A DNA stretch of 64,000 nt from Archangium primigenium (lineage in GTDB: Bacteria; Myxococcota; Myxococcia; Myxococcales; Myxococcaceae), in contig NZ_JADWYI010000001.1 in NCBI RefSeq assembly GCF_016904885.1, forward strand, positions 6,820,001-6,884,000, written 5' to 3'. This document shows positions 1 to 8,184 of the stretch, piece by piece (position 1 is the stretch's first letter; every line of letters starts with the position of its first letter). The position numbers were made by a program, and so were the translations under genes. Under the pieces are notes generated by a model, which did no database searches, had not been told where the DNA came from, and saw only the letters and a program-made list of their open reading frames with translations.

Positions 1-214
1 GGCCGAGGACGCATTGGGCGAGCTGGAGTCCTTCCTCGACCGGGGCATGCGCAGCGGCGAGGAGGCGGCCATCATCATCCACGGCCACGGCACGGGCGCG
101 CTGCGTCAGGCCATCCGCGACTACCTCGCGGCCTCGCCCTACATCCGCATGTTCCGTCCGGGAGAGAACCACGAGGGCGGTGACGGCGTGACGGTGGTCG
201 CCTTCCGGGCGTGA
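1..214 (+). CDS. mutS2: MutS2 endonuclease, C-terminal Smr domain (partial)
   Basis: Only the last ~70 codons are present; the gene enters from the left edge in the frame starting at base 2. The peptide has the Smr nuclease core: IIIHGHGTGALRQAIRDYL, then the FRPG...EGGDGVTVVAF ending typical of the MutS2 Smr domain. MutS2 proteins are MutS-like ATPases that act on branched DNA or collided ribosomes, and the Smr domain is the nuclease. The HGHGTG...R signature and the GGxGVT ending are seen; the rest of the protein is outside the window, so the full-length assignment is by family. Confidence 0.9.
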   Translation, partial: AEDALGELESFLDRGMRSGEEAAIIIHGHGTGALRQAIRDYLAASPYIRMFRPGENHEGGDGVTVVAFRA

Positions 215-248
215 GCCCCATGTCCGAAAACGAGGGATCCAGGCAGAA

Positions 249-286
249 TCGGACGCTTCTCTGTCGCCGAACACAGGAGCGTCCGA
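249..286 (+). promoter_or_regulatory. Hairpin enclosing the Shine-Dalgarno of the small lipoprotein
   Basis: A perfect 9-base inverted repeat (TCGGACGCT at 249-257, AGCGTCCGA at 278-286) with an inner CTGT/ACAG pair (261-264, 273-276). The 3' arm covers part of the AGGAG ribosome-binding site (275-279) and the A of the ATG at 286. In RNA it would hide the start site. It could instead be a protein-binding dyad or a weak end signal for mutS2; there is no T-tract. Confidence 0.45.
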
Positions 287-642
287 TGCGGTTCTCCCCT
301 CGAAGTGGGTGGTTGCTGGCGGTGGGTCTCTGCGTGGGCTGTGGGCCCCTGGAGGCGCCGGACGAAGCCGCGGCGGTGGGAACCTCGGGCGAGGCGCTCA
401 CCAACGCCTGCCAGGACACGAAGCGCGACTACACGTTCCCGTGCACCACCGTGCGCGTCTACAAGACGGCCACGAGCACCACGGCCATCGACAGCATCCC
501 CTGTGGCGGCGCCTATTGGGTGGCGAACCTCGTGCAGGCCTGTCCCTCCAACGGGCGCTTCCTGGCGGACTACGGCAAGAGCTTCGACTCCACGCCCGAG
601 CGGGGATGGATCGACCGGACCCACCTCGTGGCCGCGCCCTGA
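286..642 (+). CDS. Small secreted lipoprotein, SH3b-like
   Basis: 118 aa, not matched to a named family. The ATG at 286 has AGGAG six bases upstream and gives a proper signal peptide: basic start (MRFSPR), hydrophobic stretch, then a Cys at a CVGC lipobox-like site, so it is probably an outer-membrane lipoprotein. The mature part has about four further Cys that could form disulfides and a layout like bacterial SH3 domains (VRVYKTATSTT, a central Gly, and a closing GWIDRTHLV). The SH3b call is inferred from that pattern only. It converges on the kinase gene ending at 650. Confidence 0.7.
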   Translation: MRFSPRSGWLLAVGLCVGCGPLEAPDEAAAVGTSGEALTNACQDTKRDYTFPCTTVRVYKTATSTTAIDSIPCGGAYWVANLVQACPSNGRFLADYGKSFDSTPERGWIDRTHLVAAP

Positions 643-649
643 GCGCGCG

Positions 650-2032
650 TCAGGACGTTCGCGCCGGTCCCGCCTCGGGCAACTCCAGCACCACCTCGGT
701 GCCCGGGGCCTCGACCGGGACCACCTGAACGCGGCCTCCGTGGCGGTGGGCCACCTCGCGCACCACCGCCAGACCCAGTCCCGTCCCCGCCCCCTTGGGC
801 TCCGCCCGGAAGAAGGGCTGGAAGACGGTGTCCCAGTGCTCGGCGGGAATGCCCGGCCCCCGGTCCCTCACCGACAGCCGCCACCCCGCCCCCGCGTGCG
901 CGAGGCGCACGGAGATCTCCGTGCCCGAGGGCGCGTAGCGCAGCGCGTTCGCCAGGAGGTTGTCCATCGCCTGGCGCACCGAGGCCGCGTGGAACGCGCA
1001 AGGCGCCGGCTCCGGGCCCTCCACGGTGATCCACACGCCCCGCCCCTCCGCCTCCGCCCGCGCCGCCGAGGCCGCGTCGTCCACCACCTCGCGCAAGTCT
1101 CCCGCGCGCACCTCCCACCCGCCCTGCCCGAAGGACGCCAGGTCCAGCAGGTTGCCCGCCAGCGCGCTCAGCCGCACCACCTCGCGCCGCGTCTCCTCCA
1201 GGGACTCGCGCAGCGCCTGGGGGTCCCGCTCCTTCCACAGCGCCAGGTCCAGGCTCGTGCGCATGAGCGCGAGCGGCGTGCGCAGCTCGTGCGCCGCTCG
1301 GGCGATGAGGTGCTCCTGGGCCGCGCGCGCCTCGCCCAGCCGCGCCGAGGCCTCGTGCAGCGCGCCCTCCACCTCGGCCACCTCGTCCGCGCCGCGCCGC
1401 CCGGCCTCGCGTTCCGTCGGCACGCCCTCGCGCATCCGGCCGATGAGCCCGCGCAACTGCCCGAGCCGCCCCGCGAGCCAGCGCGCCTGCCACGTCTGCA
1501 GGGCGAAGAGCCCCACGCCGAGCAGCGCCGCCGCCGCCAGCGTCACCGAGCCGAAGGTGCGCACCGCCGCGTCCTGCTGCGCGAGCGACGCGGTCAGCCG
1601 CAGCGTGTACACCCCACCCGTCGGCGCGAGCACCCCCAGCGTGAGCCGGCGGGTGCGCACGCCATCCGCGCCCCGCACCGTCTCGAGCACGGGCTCACCC
1701 GGCGGAGGCGTGGCGGGCACCCCGCCGACGCCCTCGTCCCGGTGGGCGGGGTAGACGGCCAGGCGGCGGCCCTCGGGGGAGAAGAGCTCCGCGTCGGGCG
1801 CGAAGGGCCGCACCGCGCGCTCCAGCGGCGAGCCGAGCATGTGCAGGTGCGGCTCGCCCCGGGGCCCGTCGAAGAGGCTCACCGACTCCACCGCCGCCTG
1901 GGTGAGCAGGGCCCGGTCCACCTCGCGCGCGAGCAGGGCCTCGAAGAAGACGTCCGCGAGCAGCAACGCCACGAGCATGCCCACCATGGGGACGACCGCG
2001 CCGAGCAGCCACAACCGTGTCGCCAGCTTCAC
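650..2032 (-). CDS. Sensor histidine kinase of the heavy-metal efflux operon
   Basis: 460 aa membrane kinase. The GTG start at 2032 overlaps the regulator stop (GTGA). TM1 is about residues 8-30 and TM2 about 160-178, enclosing a periplasmic sensor loop of ~130 residues that carries scattered His and acidic residues. A HAMP-like linker follows, then the H-box AHELRTPLALMRTSL with phospho-acceptor His248, the N-box DNLLANALRY, G1 VRDRGPGIP and G2 GTGLGLAVV. It presumably senses excess periplasmic divalent metal and phosphorylates the OmpR-type regulator encoded just before it. Position as the last gene of the efflux operon supports a CzcS/CusS-type role. The actual metal is unknown. Confidence 0.88.
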   Translation of the reverse strand: MKLATRLWLLGAVVPMVGMLVALLLADVFFEALLAREVDRALLTQAAVESVSLFDGPRGEPHLHMLGSPLERAVRPFAPDAELFSPEGRRLAVYPAHRDEGVGGVPATPPPGEPVLETVRGADGVRTRRLTLGVLAPTGGVYTLRLTASLAQQDAAVRTFGSVTLAAAALLGVGLFALQTWQARWLAGRLGQLRGLIGRMREGVPTEREAGRRGADEVAEVEGALHEASARLGEARAAQEHLIARAAHELRTPLALMRTSLDLALWKERDPQALRESLEETRREVVRLSALAGNLLDLASFGQGGWEVRAGDLREVVDDAASAARAEAEGRGVWITVEGPEPAPCAFHAASVRQAMDNLLANALRYAPSGTEISVRLAHAGAGWRLSVRDRGPGIPAEHWDTVFQPFFRAEPKGAGTGLGLAVVREVAHRHGGRVQVVPVEAPGTEVVLELPEAGPARTS

Positions 2033-2709
2033 CCGGGCCCCTCCACCACCAGGCGGAAGCCCACGCCGCGCACCACCTGGATGGACACCGACTCGGCCTG
2101 GAGCTTCTTGAGCTTGCCGCGCAGGTAGCCCACGTACACGTCCACGATGTTGGGGGGCCCGTCGAAGGCCTCGCCCCACACCTGGCCGAGCAGCGTGGAG
2201 CGCGCGAGCACCTCGCCCCCATGGCTCGCCAGCTCGGAGAAGAGCGTGAACTCGCGCCCGGTGAGCACCTCCTCCCGCTCGCCGTGCCGCAGCACCCGCC
2301 GCCGCGCGTCCAGCACCAGCGGGCCCACCGTGCGCGCGAGCCCCTGGGCGTCATCGCGCCGGTGCAGGGCCTCCAGCCGCGCGAGCAGCTCCTCGAAGGC
2401 GAAGGGCTTGACGAGGTAGTCGTCCGCCCCGGCGCGCAGGCCCATCACCTTCTCGCCCACGGTGCCGCGCGCGGTGAGCATCATCACCGGGGTGCGCAGG
2501 CCCCGCTCCCGCCAGCGCCGCAGCACCGCCAGCCCATCGAGGTCCGGCAGGTTCCAGTCCAGGAGGATGGCGTCGTAGGTGATGGTGAGCGCCTGCTCCA
2601 GCGCGTCCTCGCCCCGCCCGCATGCGTCCACCCGGTGGCCCGCCTCGGACAGGCCCCGCAGCAGCAGCCGGGCCATCTTCTCCTCGTCCTCGATGAGCAA
2701 GAGCTTCAC
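2029..2709 (-). CDS. OmpR-family response regulator of the metal efflux operon
   Basis: 226 aa. The N-terminal receiver domain has the acidic pair in LLIEDEEK, the phospho-acceptor Asp51 (AILLDWNLPDLDG) and the conserved Lys in DYLVKPF. The C-terminal winged helix (about 130-222) has the OmpR pattern LTGREFTLFSEL...VDVYVGYLRGKL. The GTG start at 2709 overlaps the end of the RND pump gene (GTGA) and its stop overlaps the kinase start, so all are translated from one message. It probably activates the efflux operon, but no binding site could be assigned. Family usual length is ~225 aa. Confidence 0.92.
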   Translation of the reverse strand: MKLLLIEDEEKMARLLLRGLSEAGHRVDACGRGEDALEQALTITYDAILLDWNLPDLDGLAVLRRWRERGLRTPVMMLTARGTVGEKVMGLRAGADDYLVKPFAFEELLARLEALHRRDDAQGLARTVGPLVLDARRRVLRHGEREEVLTGREFTLFSELASHGGEVLARSTLLGQVWGEAFDGPPNIVDVYVGYLRGKLKKLQAESVSIQVVRGVGFRLVVEGPG

Positions 2710-5700
2710 GCGGGGGCCTCCTCGGCGCGGGGCACGGGGCGCGCGCGGCGGGCGGACAGGGCCGGGTAGAGCGAGGGCAGCAGCACGAGCGTGAGCAGCG
2801 TGGAGGTGACGAGCCCCCCCACCACCACCGTGGCCAGGGGCCGCTGCACCTCGGCGCCCACGCCGGTGGCGAGCATCATCGGCACGAAGCCCAGCGCCGC
2901 CACCAGCGCCGTCATGAGCACCGGCCGCGAGCGCTCCTGGGCCGCGAGCCGCACCGCGCGCCCCACCGGCACGCCCTCCGCCTCGTGGTGCAGCAGCCGC
3001 GCCATGAGCACCACGCCATTGAGCACCGCGATGCCCGACAGCGCGATGAAGCCGATGGCCGCGGAGATGGACACCGGCATGCCCCGCGCGAGCAGCGCCA
3101 GCACCCCGCCCACGCACGCGAAGGGCACGTGGGTGAAGATGATGAGCGCGGGGCGCAGCCGCTGGAAGGTGAGCCAGAGCACGAGCACGATGAGCACCAG
3201 CACGGCGGGGATGACGAGCGACAGCCGCCGCGTGGCCTCCGTGAGCGTCTCGTATTGGCCGCCCCATTCCAAGCGATACCCCACGGGCAGGCGGAGCGCC
3301 GAGCCCACCCTCGCGCGCGCCCGCTCCACCACGGAGCCCAGGTCCGCGCCGCGCACGTTGAAGCCCACCACCAGGCGCCGCTGGCCCTCGTCCCGGTTGA
3401 CCAGGCCCGGCGTGGACACGAGCTTCACGTCGGCCACGCGCGACAGGGGCACCACGCCTCCGGAGGCCACGGGCAGGGGCAGCTCGGCGAGCGAGAAGGC
3501 CCCCTCCGTGCCCGCCAGCCGCAGCACGATGGGCACCCGCACCGCGCCGTCATACGTGGCGCCCACCTCCAGGCCCGTGCGCACCGCCTGGACGGCCTCC
3601 AGCACCTCGCGCACGCTCAGGCCCAGCCGCGCCGCGTCCAGGGGCCGGGGCACCACCTCCAGCATGGACACCTCGGGCGGCGCGAGCACCCGCACGTCCG
3701 CCGCCCCGGGCTCCTGGGCCACCTGGGCGGCGAGCGCGTCCGCCAGCCGCCGCAGCTCCCCCAGGTCCTCGCCGTACACGCTCAGCGCCACGTCGGTCAC
3801 CGAGCCGCCCAAGAGCTCGTTGAAGCGCATCTGGATGGGCTGGGTGAAGGCGGGGCCGCTGCCCGGGGCGTCGCGCTCGAGCACGGCCGCCATCTCCCGG
3901 ATGAGGGCATCGCGGGTGAGCCCGGGCCGCCACTCGGCGCGCGGCTTGAGCCGGATGAACACGTCCGCCTGATCCAACCCCATGATGTCCGTGGCCACCG
4001 CGGGGCTGCCCACGCGCGACACCACCTGCGTCACCTCGGGCACGTGCTGCAGCAGCACCGTCTCCAGGACCTGGGCGTCACGCGTGGCCGCCTCCAGGCT
4101 GATGTCGCCGGCCCGCGTCGTCTGCACCACCATGTCCCCCTCGTCCAGCTGCGGGGCGAACTCGCTGCCCGCGCGCAGGAACAGGACCGCGCCCACGACG
4201 AGCAGCGCCCCCGCCGCGAGCCCCACCGCGCGCGGGTGGCGCACCACGCGCTCGAGCAGGGGCCGGTACCCCCGGTCGAACAGGCGCACGAGCAGGGGCG
4301 GATGCGCGGGGACGTCCTGGGGCCGGAGCACGAGGCTCACCGCCGCCGGAATGAAGGTGAGCGAGAGCACGAGCGAAGTGGCCAGGGCCATCATCACCGT
4401 GAGCGCCATGGGGCGGAACATCTTGCCGTCCACGCCGCTGAGCGCCAGCACCGGCACGTACACGAGCAGGATGATGAGCACCGAGAAGAACACCGGCCGC
4501 GCCACCGAGGCCGTCACCTCGGACACCTTCTCGCGCCAGGAGCCCGGCGCCGCGCGCTCGTGGCCCAGGGCGTGGAAGACGGCCTCCACCATCACCACCG
4601 CGCCGTCCACCAGCAGGCCGAAGTCGATGGCCCCCAGGCTCATCAGGTTGCCGGGAATGCCGAGCAGCACCATGCCCACGCTCGCGCCCAGCATGGACAG
4701 GGGAATGGCCGAGGCCACCACCAGCCCCGCCCGGAAGCTGCCGAGCAGCAGGAAGAGCACCGACACCACCAGCAGGCCGCCCTCCAGCAGGTTCTTGGCC
4801 ACCGTGCCGAGCGTGCCGCGCACCAGCTCGCTCCGGTCATACACCTCGTCCAGGCGCACGTCCGGCGGCAGGGCCTCGCGCACCCGGTCCATGCGCCCGT
4901 GCAGCGCCGCCATGACGTCCAGCGCGTTGGCGCCCCGCAGCATCTGCACCATCACGTACACCGTCTCGCCCCGGCCATTGGAGGTGGCCGTGCCGATGCG
5001 CGGCAGCGCCCCGGGGACGATCTCCGCCACGTCCGCCAGCCGCACCGCGTGCCCGTCCGGGCCCGGCACCACCGCGCCGCCCAGCTCGCTCGGGCCCGGA
5101 GGACGCGCCACCGCGCGCACCAGCACCTGCCGGTCCCCCGCCCCCAGGCTCGCCCCCGGCACGCTGCCCGAGGTGTCCACCAGCGCCCCGCGCAGCCGCT
5201 CCAGCGTCAGCCCGCGCTGGGCCAGCTTCACCGCGTCCGCGCGCACCTCCAGCGTGCGCTGCTGGCCGCCCCAGCTGTTCACCTCCACCACCCCGGGCAC
5301 CGCGCGGAGCAGCGGCGCCACGCGCCACTCGGCAAGCTCCAACAGCTCCGCCGACGTGCGCCCCGAGGCGTTGAGCGTGAAGTGGAAGATCTCCCCCAGG
5401 CCGCCCGTGAGCGGGCCGAGCTGGGGCGCCTCCACTCCCGGCGGCAGTCCGTCCGCGAGCCCCGCCAGGCGCTCCTGCACCCACTGGCGCGCGCGCATCG
5501 GCTCCACGTCGTCCTCGAACACGGCCGTCACCGAGGAGATGCCGTAGCGCGACAGGCTGCGGTGCGTCTCCAGGCCGGGAATGCCCCCGAGCGCCGTCTC
5601 CACGGGCCGCGTCACCAGGCGCTCCACCTCCTCGGGCGTCATCCCCGGGGCGCGCGTGAGGACGAGCACCTGGTTGGTGGTGATGTCCGGCAGCGCGTCC

Positions 5701-5807
5701 AACTCCATGCGCACCGTCAGCACCGCCGCGAGCAGCGCGAACAGGCCCGTGAGGCCCAGGGTCCACGTGCGGTGCCGCACCGAGGCCCGCACCAGTTGGG
5801 TGATCAT
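2706..5807 (-). CDS. czcA: CzcA-type heavy-metal RND efflux pump
   Basis: 1033 aa, the normal length for HME-RND permeases. It is the inner-membrane proton/metal antiporter of a tripartite pump and takes divalent cations from periplasm or cytoplasm. The TM4 motif IDFGLLVDGAVVMVEA carries Asp395, Asp401 and Glu408, corresponding to the Asp/Asp/Glu set of the Zn/Co/Ni-type (HME1/2) transporters rather than the Cu/Ag type. The usual VEN is VEA here. The ATG at 5807 overlaps the adaptor stop. Two large periplasmic loops follow TM1 and TM7 as in the family. Co/Zn/Cd/Ni as substrate is inferred from the TM4 motif. Confidence 0.93.
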   Translation of the reverse strand: MITQLVRASVRHRTWTLGLTGLFALLAAVLTVRMELDALPDITTNQVLVLTRAPGMTPEEVERLVTRPVETALGGIPGLETHRSLSRYGISSVTAVFEDDVEPMRARQWVQERLAGLADGLPPGVEAPQLGPLTGGLGEIFHFTLNASGRTSAELLELAEWRVAPLLRAVPGVVEVNSWGGQQRTLEVRADAVKLAQRGLTLERLRGALVDTSGSVPGASLGAGDRQVLVRAVARPPGPSELGGAVVPGPDGHAVRLADVAEIVPGALPRIGTATSNGRGETVYVMVQMLRGANALDVMAALHGRMDRVREALPPDVRLDEVYDRSELVRGTLGTVAKNLLEGGLLVVSVLFLLLGSFRAGLVVASAIPLSMLGASVGMVLLGIPGNLMSLGAIDFGLLVDGAVVMVEAVFHALGHERAAPGSWREKVSEVTASVARPVFFSVLIILLVYVPVLALSGVDGKMFRPMALTVMMALATSLVLSLTFIPAAVSLVLRPQDVPAHPPLLVRLFDRGYRPLLERVVRHPRAVGLAAGALLVVGAVLFLRAGSEFAPQLDEGDMVVQTTRAGDISLEAATRDAQVLETVLLQHVPEVTQVVSRVGSPAVATDIMGLDQADVFIRLKPRAEWRPGLTRDALIREMAAVLERDAPGSGPAFTQPIQMRFNELLGGSVTDVALSVYGEDLGELRRLADALAAQVAQEPGAADVRVLAPPEVSMLEVVPRPLDAARLGLSVREVLEAVQAVRTGLEVGATYDGAVRVPIVLRLAGTEGAFSLAELPLPVASGGVVPLSRVADVKLVSTPGLVNRDEGQRRLVVGFNVRGADLGSVVERARARVGSALRLPVGYRLEWGGQYETLTEATRRLSLVIPAVLVLIVLVLWLTFQRLRPALIIFTHVPFACVGGVLALLARGMPVSISAAIGFIALSGIAVLNGVVLMARLLHHEAEGVPVGRAVRLAAQERSRPVLMTALVAALGFVPMMLATGVGAEVQRPLATVVVGGLVTSTLLTLVLLPSLYPALSARRARPVPRAEEAPA

Positions 5808-6892
5808 GAGCCCTCCCCCACCCCCGCGGGCAGCAGCCGCGCCGCGTCCGCCGCCACCTCGTCCGTCTCCGCGAGGGCGCCGTCCACCAGCGCGTCCGCG
5901 CCGGACTGGCCGAGCACCCGCACCCGCTCGCGCCGGTACCCCTCCCCCTCGCGCACGAGCACCGACACCACGTCGCCCTCCAGCACCAGCGCGCGCGCGG
6001 GCACCACCTTCACCCGGGGCAGCCCGTCCGCCCCCACCCGCACGGTGCCCTGGAGCCCCGAGGGCAGCGCCCGGGCGGGCTCGGGCTCGAACCACGCCGC
6101 CGTGGTGCCATCCCGCCCGTCCACCGAGGGGGCGCGATCCACCAGCCGCACCGGCAGCGGCGCCTGACCCGGCACGAGGAACTCGAGGGAGGCCTCGGCG
6201 GGAAAGGCGCGCGACAGGCGGGCCTCGATGCGCGCGGGGCCCTCGCCGGAGATGCGCACGAGCGGCGCCGAGCCCGTCTCCCGCGACTCGCCCAGCACCG
6301 CGTCCACCGCCGTGACGAGCCCCTCCACCGGGCTGCGCAGGGGCACCGTGCCCCGCTGCGCCACCCCGGCCGCCTCCGCGCCCTCGACGCCCGCGGCCTT
6401 GAGCAGGGCCCGCGCGCTCTGCTGCTGCGCCCGGGCCTCGGCCAGCTGGGCCTGGGCCTCGGTCAGCTCGAACACCCGCGCCATGCCCTGGGCCTGGAGC
6501 GCCTCCAACTGGGTGGCGCGGCGCTGCCAGGCCTCGCGGCGCAGCGTGGCGGCCTCGTAGTCCCCGGCGGCCCGCACCACCTCGGGCATGAGCAGCTCCA
6601 CGAGCACCTCGCCCTTGCGCACCCGTTGGCCGGGCCGCACCGCGATGCGCGCGACATTGCCCCGGAAGGGCAGCCCGAGCGCCGCGGCGCCCTCGGGATG
6701 GGGCAGCACGTGGGCGGGCGCCTCGGTGAGCGGCAGGCCATGGGGGGCGCGGGGGTGGACCCAGGCCGTGCGGGCGCTGGAGCGCGCGGTGGCCGCGGGG
6801 GGCGGCGTCGGAGCCGGGGCGGGGGCTGGCGCGGAGCACCCCGGGCCCGTGCCCAACAGGAGGAGGACGGCGAGCGACACGGGACGGCTCAT
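5804..6892 (-). CDS. czcB: CzcB-type periplasmic adaptor (membrane fusion) lipoprotein
   Basis: 362 aa. It links the RND pump to the outer-membrane channel. An N-terminal hydrophobic stretch ends in GTGPGCSAP, a lipoprotein-like cleavage site with a weak -3 residue, followed by a Pro/Ala linker. The barrel-sandwich half GNVARIAVRPGQRVRKGEVL, a coiled-coil hairpin (about residues 105-175, rich in Glu/Ala/Gln) and the second half RSPVEGLVTAV are recognisable; the C-terminal domain ends LLPAGVGEGS. ATGA overlaps occur at both ends. The N-terminal metal-binding His-rich extension of some CzcB proteins is absent. Confidence 0.9.
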   Translation of the reverse strand: MSRPVSLAVLLLLGTGPGCSAPAPAPAPTPPPAATARSSARTAWVHPRAPHGLPLTEAPAHVLPHPEGAAALGLPFRGNVARIAVRPGQRVRKGEVLVELLMPEVVRAAGDYEAATLRREAWQRRATQLEALQAQGMARVFELTEAQAQLAEARAQQQSARALLKAAGVEGAEAAGVAQRGTVPLRSPVEGLVTAVDAVLGESRETGSAPLVRISGEGPARIEARLSRAFPAEASLEFLVPGQAPLPVRLVDRAPSVDGRDGTTAAWFEPEPARALPSGLQGTVRVGADGLPRVKVVPARALVLEGDVVSVLVREGEGYRRERVRVLGQSGADALVDGALAETDEVAADAARLLPAGVGEGS

Positions 6893-8112
6893 GGGGGGGA
6901 GACTCCGGAGAGGGCGTCGAGGAAGAAGCGGGCCCGGACCCGGGCCAGGGACGCGGCGGCCTGGGCCTGGCCCTGACGGACGCGGGCGCTGGCCAGGGCG
7001 CGGCGGGCCCACACCACCTCGGGCACGGTGGACTCGCCGGATTGGAAGAGGAACTCGCGCAGCCGCGCCGCCTCCTCGGTGGCGGGCAAGAGCTGGCCCT
7101 GGAGCGTGTCGAGCCCCTCGCGCGCGTGCACCACCTCGTGGAAGGCGAGCGCCAGCGCGGCCCCGGCCGACCGCCCCGCCTCGCGCGCCTCGCCCTCCTG
7201 CCGCGTGGCGCTGGCGAGCTGGCTCGCGCGCTCGCGGCCTCCGCGCTCGAACAGGGGCGGCGTCCAGGTGAGCGTGAGGGCCCCGCCCGTGGCGCCGTCG
7301 AACTCCCGCAGGCCGGCGACGCCCACCTGCAACCAGTGGCCCCGGGACGCGCGCTGCTCGGCGGCCCGCGCCCGCTCCGCCTCGGCCCCCAGGGCGAGGG
7401 CCACCACCTCGGGCAGCCGCGCCGCCTGCTCCACGAGGCCGTCCCAGGTGCTGTCCGGGGGCAGCCCCACCTCGGGCAGCGCGCCCCCGGCCTGGAGCCG
7501 ACGCGTGGGCGACTCGCCCAGCACCTGGCTCAGCCCCACCCGGCGCTCGGCCACCCGCCCCTCGGCGTCCAGCGCCGCGAGCCGGGCCTCGGCGAGGTAG
7601 GCGGAGGCCTCGGCGCCCTCCAGGGCCGTGGCGGCCCCCAGCGCCCGCGCGCCCTCCACGGCCGCGTGGAAGGACGTGGCCAGGGTCACCTCCAGGGCGC
7701 TCTGCCGCTCGGCCTGCTCGGCGGCCCACAAGAGCAGCCAGGCCTCGGCGATGGCGAGCCGGCGCGCGAGCAGCACCGCCCGCGCCTCGGCCTCCAGCAC
7801 CGTGGCCTCCGCGTCGAGCGCCCGCGTGCGCGCGGGCACCTGGCCCGAGAGGTTGAAGCCCTGGCTGACGCCCAGGCGCAGGTCGGCGCCCCGCTGGGCC
7901 TCCAGTTGGCGGTAGCCGGGCTCCAGGACGACCTGGGGGTTGAGGACGAGGGCGGACAGGTGGGCCCGCTCGGCGCGTTGGACCTCCACGGCGCGCGCGG
8001 CCCCCTCCGCCCCCGGCGTCCTCCCGGCGAGTGCCACGGCCTGGGCGAAGGTCATCGGGGTGACCTCCACCGGCGCGGCGGCCAGGGCGAGTGCGGCGAG
8101 CAAGACGAACAT
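6889..8112 (-). CDS. czcC: CzcC-type outer-membrane efflux channel (TolC family)
   Basis: 407 aa. Signal peptide MFVLLAALALAAAP, then two copies of the TolC-family alpha-helical/coiled-coil repeat (about 20-200 and 205-400), very rich in Ala, Glu, Arg and Leu, with the usual TWTPPLFERGGRERA segment in the second. The ATG at 8112 follows GGGTGGG; a GTG three codons upstream (8121) is an alternative. It is the first gene of czcCBA plus regulator and kinase. There are only 63 bases between its start and the upstream P450 gene, and these hold a strong hairpin, so its promoter is not obvious. Confidence 0.88.
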   Translation of the reverse strand: MFVLLAALALAAAPVEVTPMTFAQAVALAGRTPGAEGAARAVEVQRAERAHLSALVLNPQVVLEPGYRQLEAQRGADLRLGVSQGFNLSGQVPARTRALDAEATVLEAEARAVLLARRLAIAEAWLLLWAAEQAERQSALEVTLATSFHAAVEGARALGAATALEGAEASAYLAEARLAALDAEGRVAERRVGLSQVLGESPTRRLQAGGALPEVGLPPDSTWDGLVEQAARLPEVVALALGAEAERARAAEQRASRGHWLQVGVAGLREFDGATGGALTLTWTPPLFERGGRERASQLASATRQEGEAREAGRSAGAALALAFHEVVHAREGLDTLQGQLLPATEEAARLREFLFQSGESTVPEVVWARRALASARVRQGQAQAAASLARVRARFFLDALSGVSPP

Positions 8113-8152
8113 GCCGCCCACCCTATGGGCGGTGCGGCGGGCCTGTTTGAGA

Positions 8153-8178
8153 GGACTCTGAGAAGACGCTCAGAGTCC
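8153..8178 (-). terminator. 10-bp perfect hairpin between P450 and czcC
   Basis: GGACTCTGAG (8153-8162) and CTCAGAGTCC (8169-8178) form a perfect 10-bp stem with a 6-base loop, 7 bases after the P450 stop on the minus strand. The following bases (TCTCAAAC) are a poor U-tract. It probably ends or attenuates the P450 transcript before the czc operon. Confidence 0.6.
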
Positions 8179-8184
8179 CGGGGT

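Noticed and set aside
2985..6167. Plus-strand 1060-codon frame opposite the efflux genes
   Set aside because: Mirror of czcA/czcB codon bias; low-complexity His/Arg sequence, no start signal, no domain.
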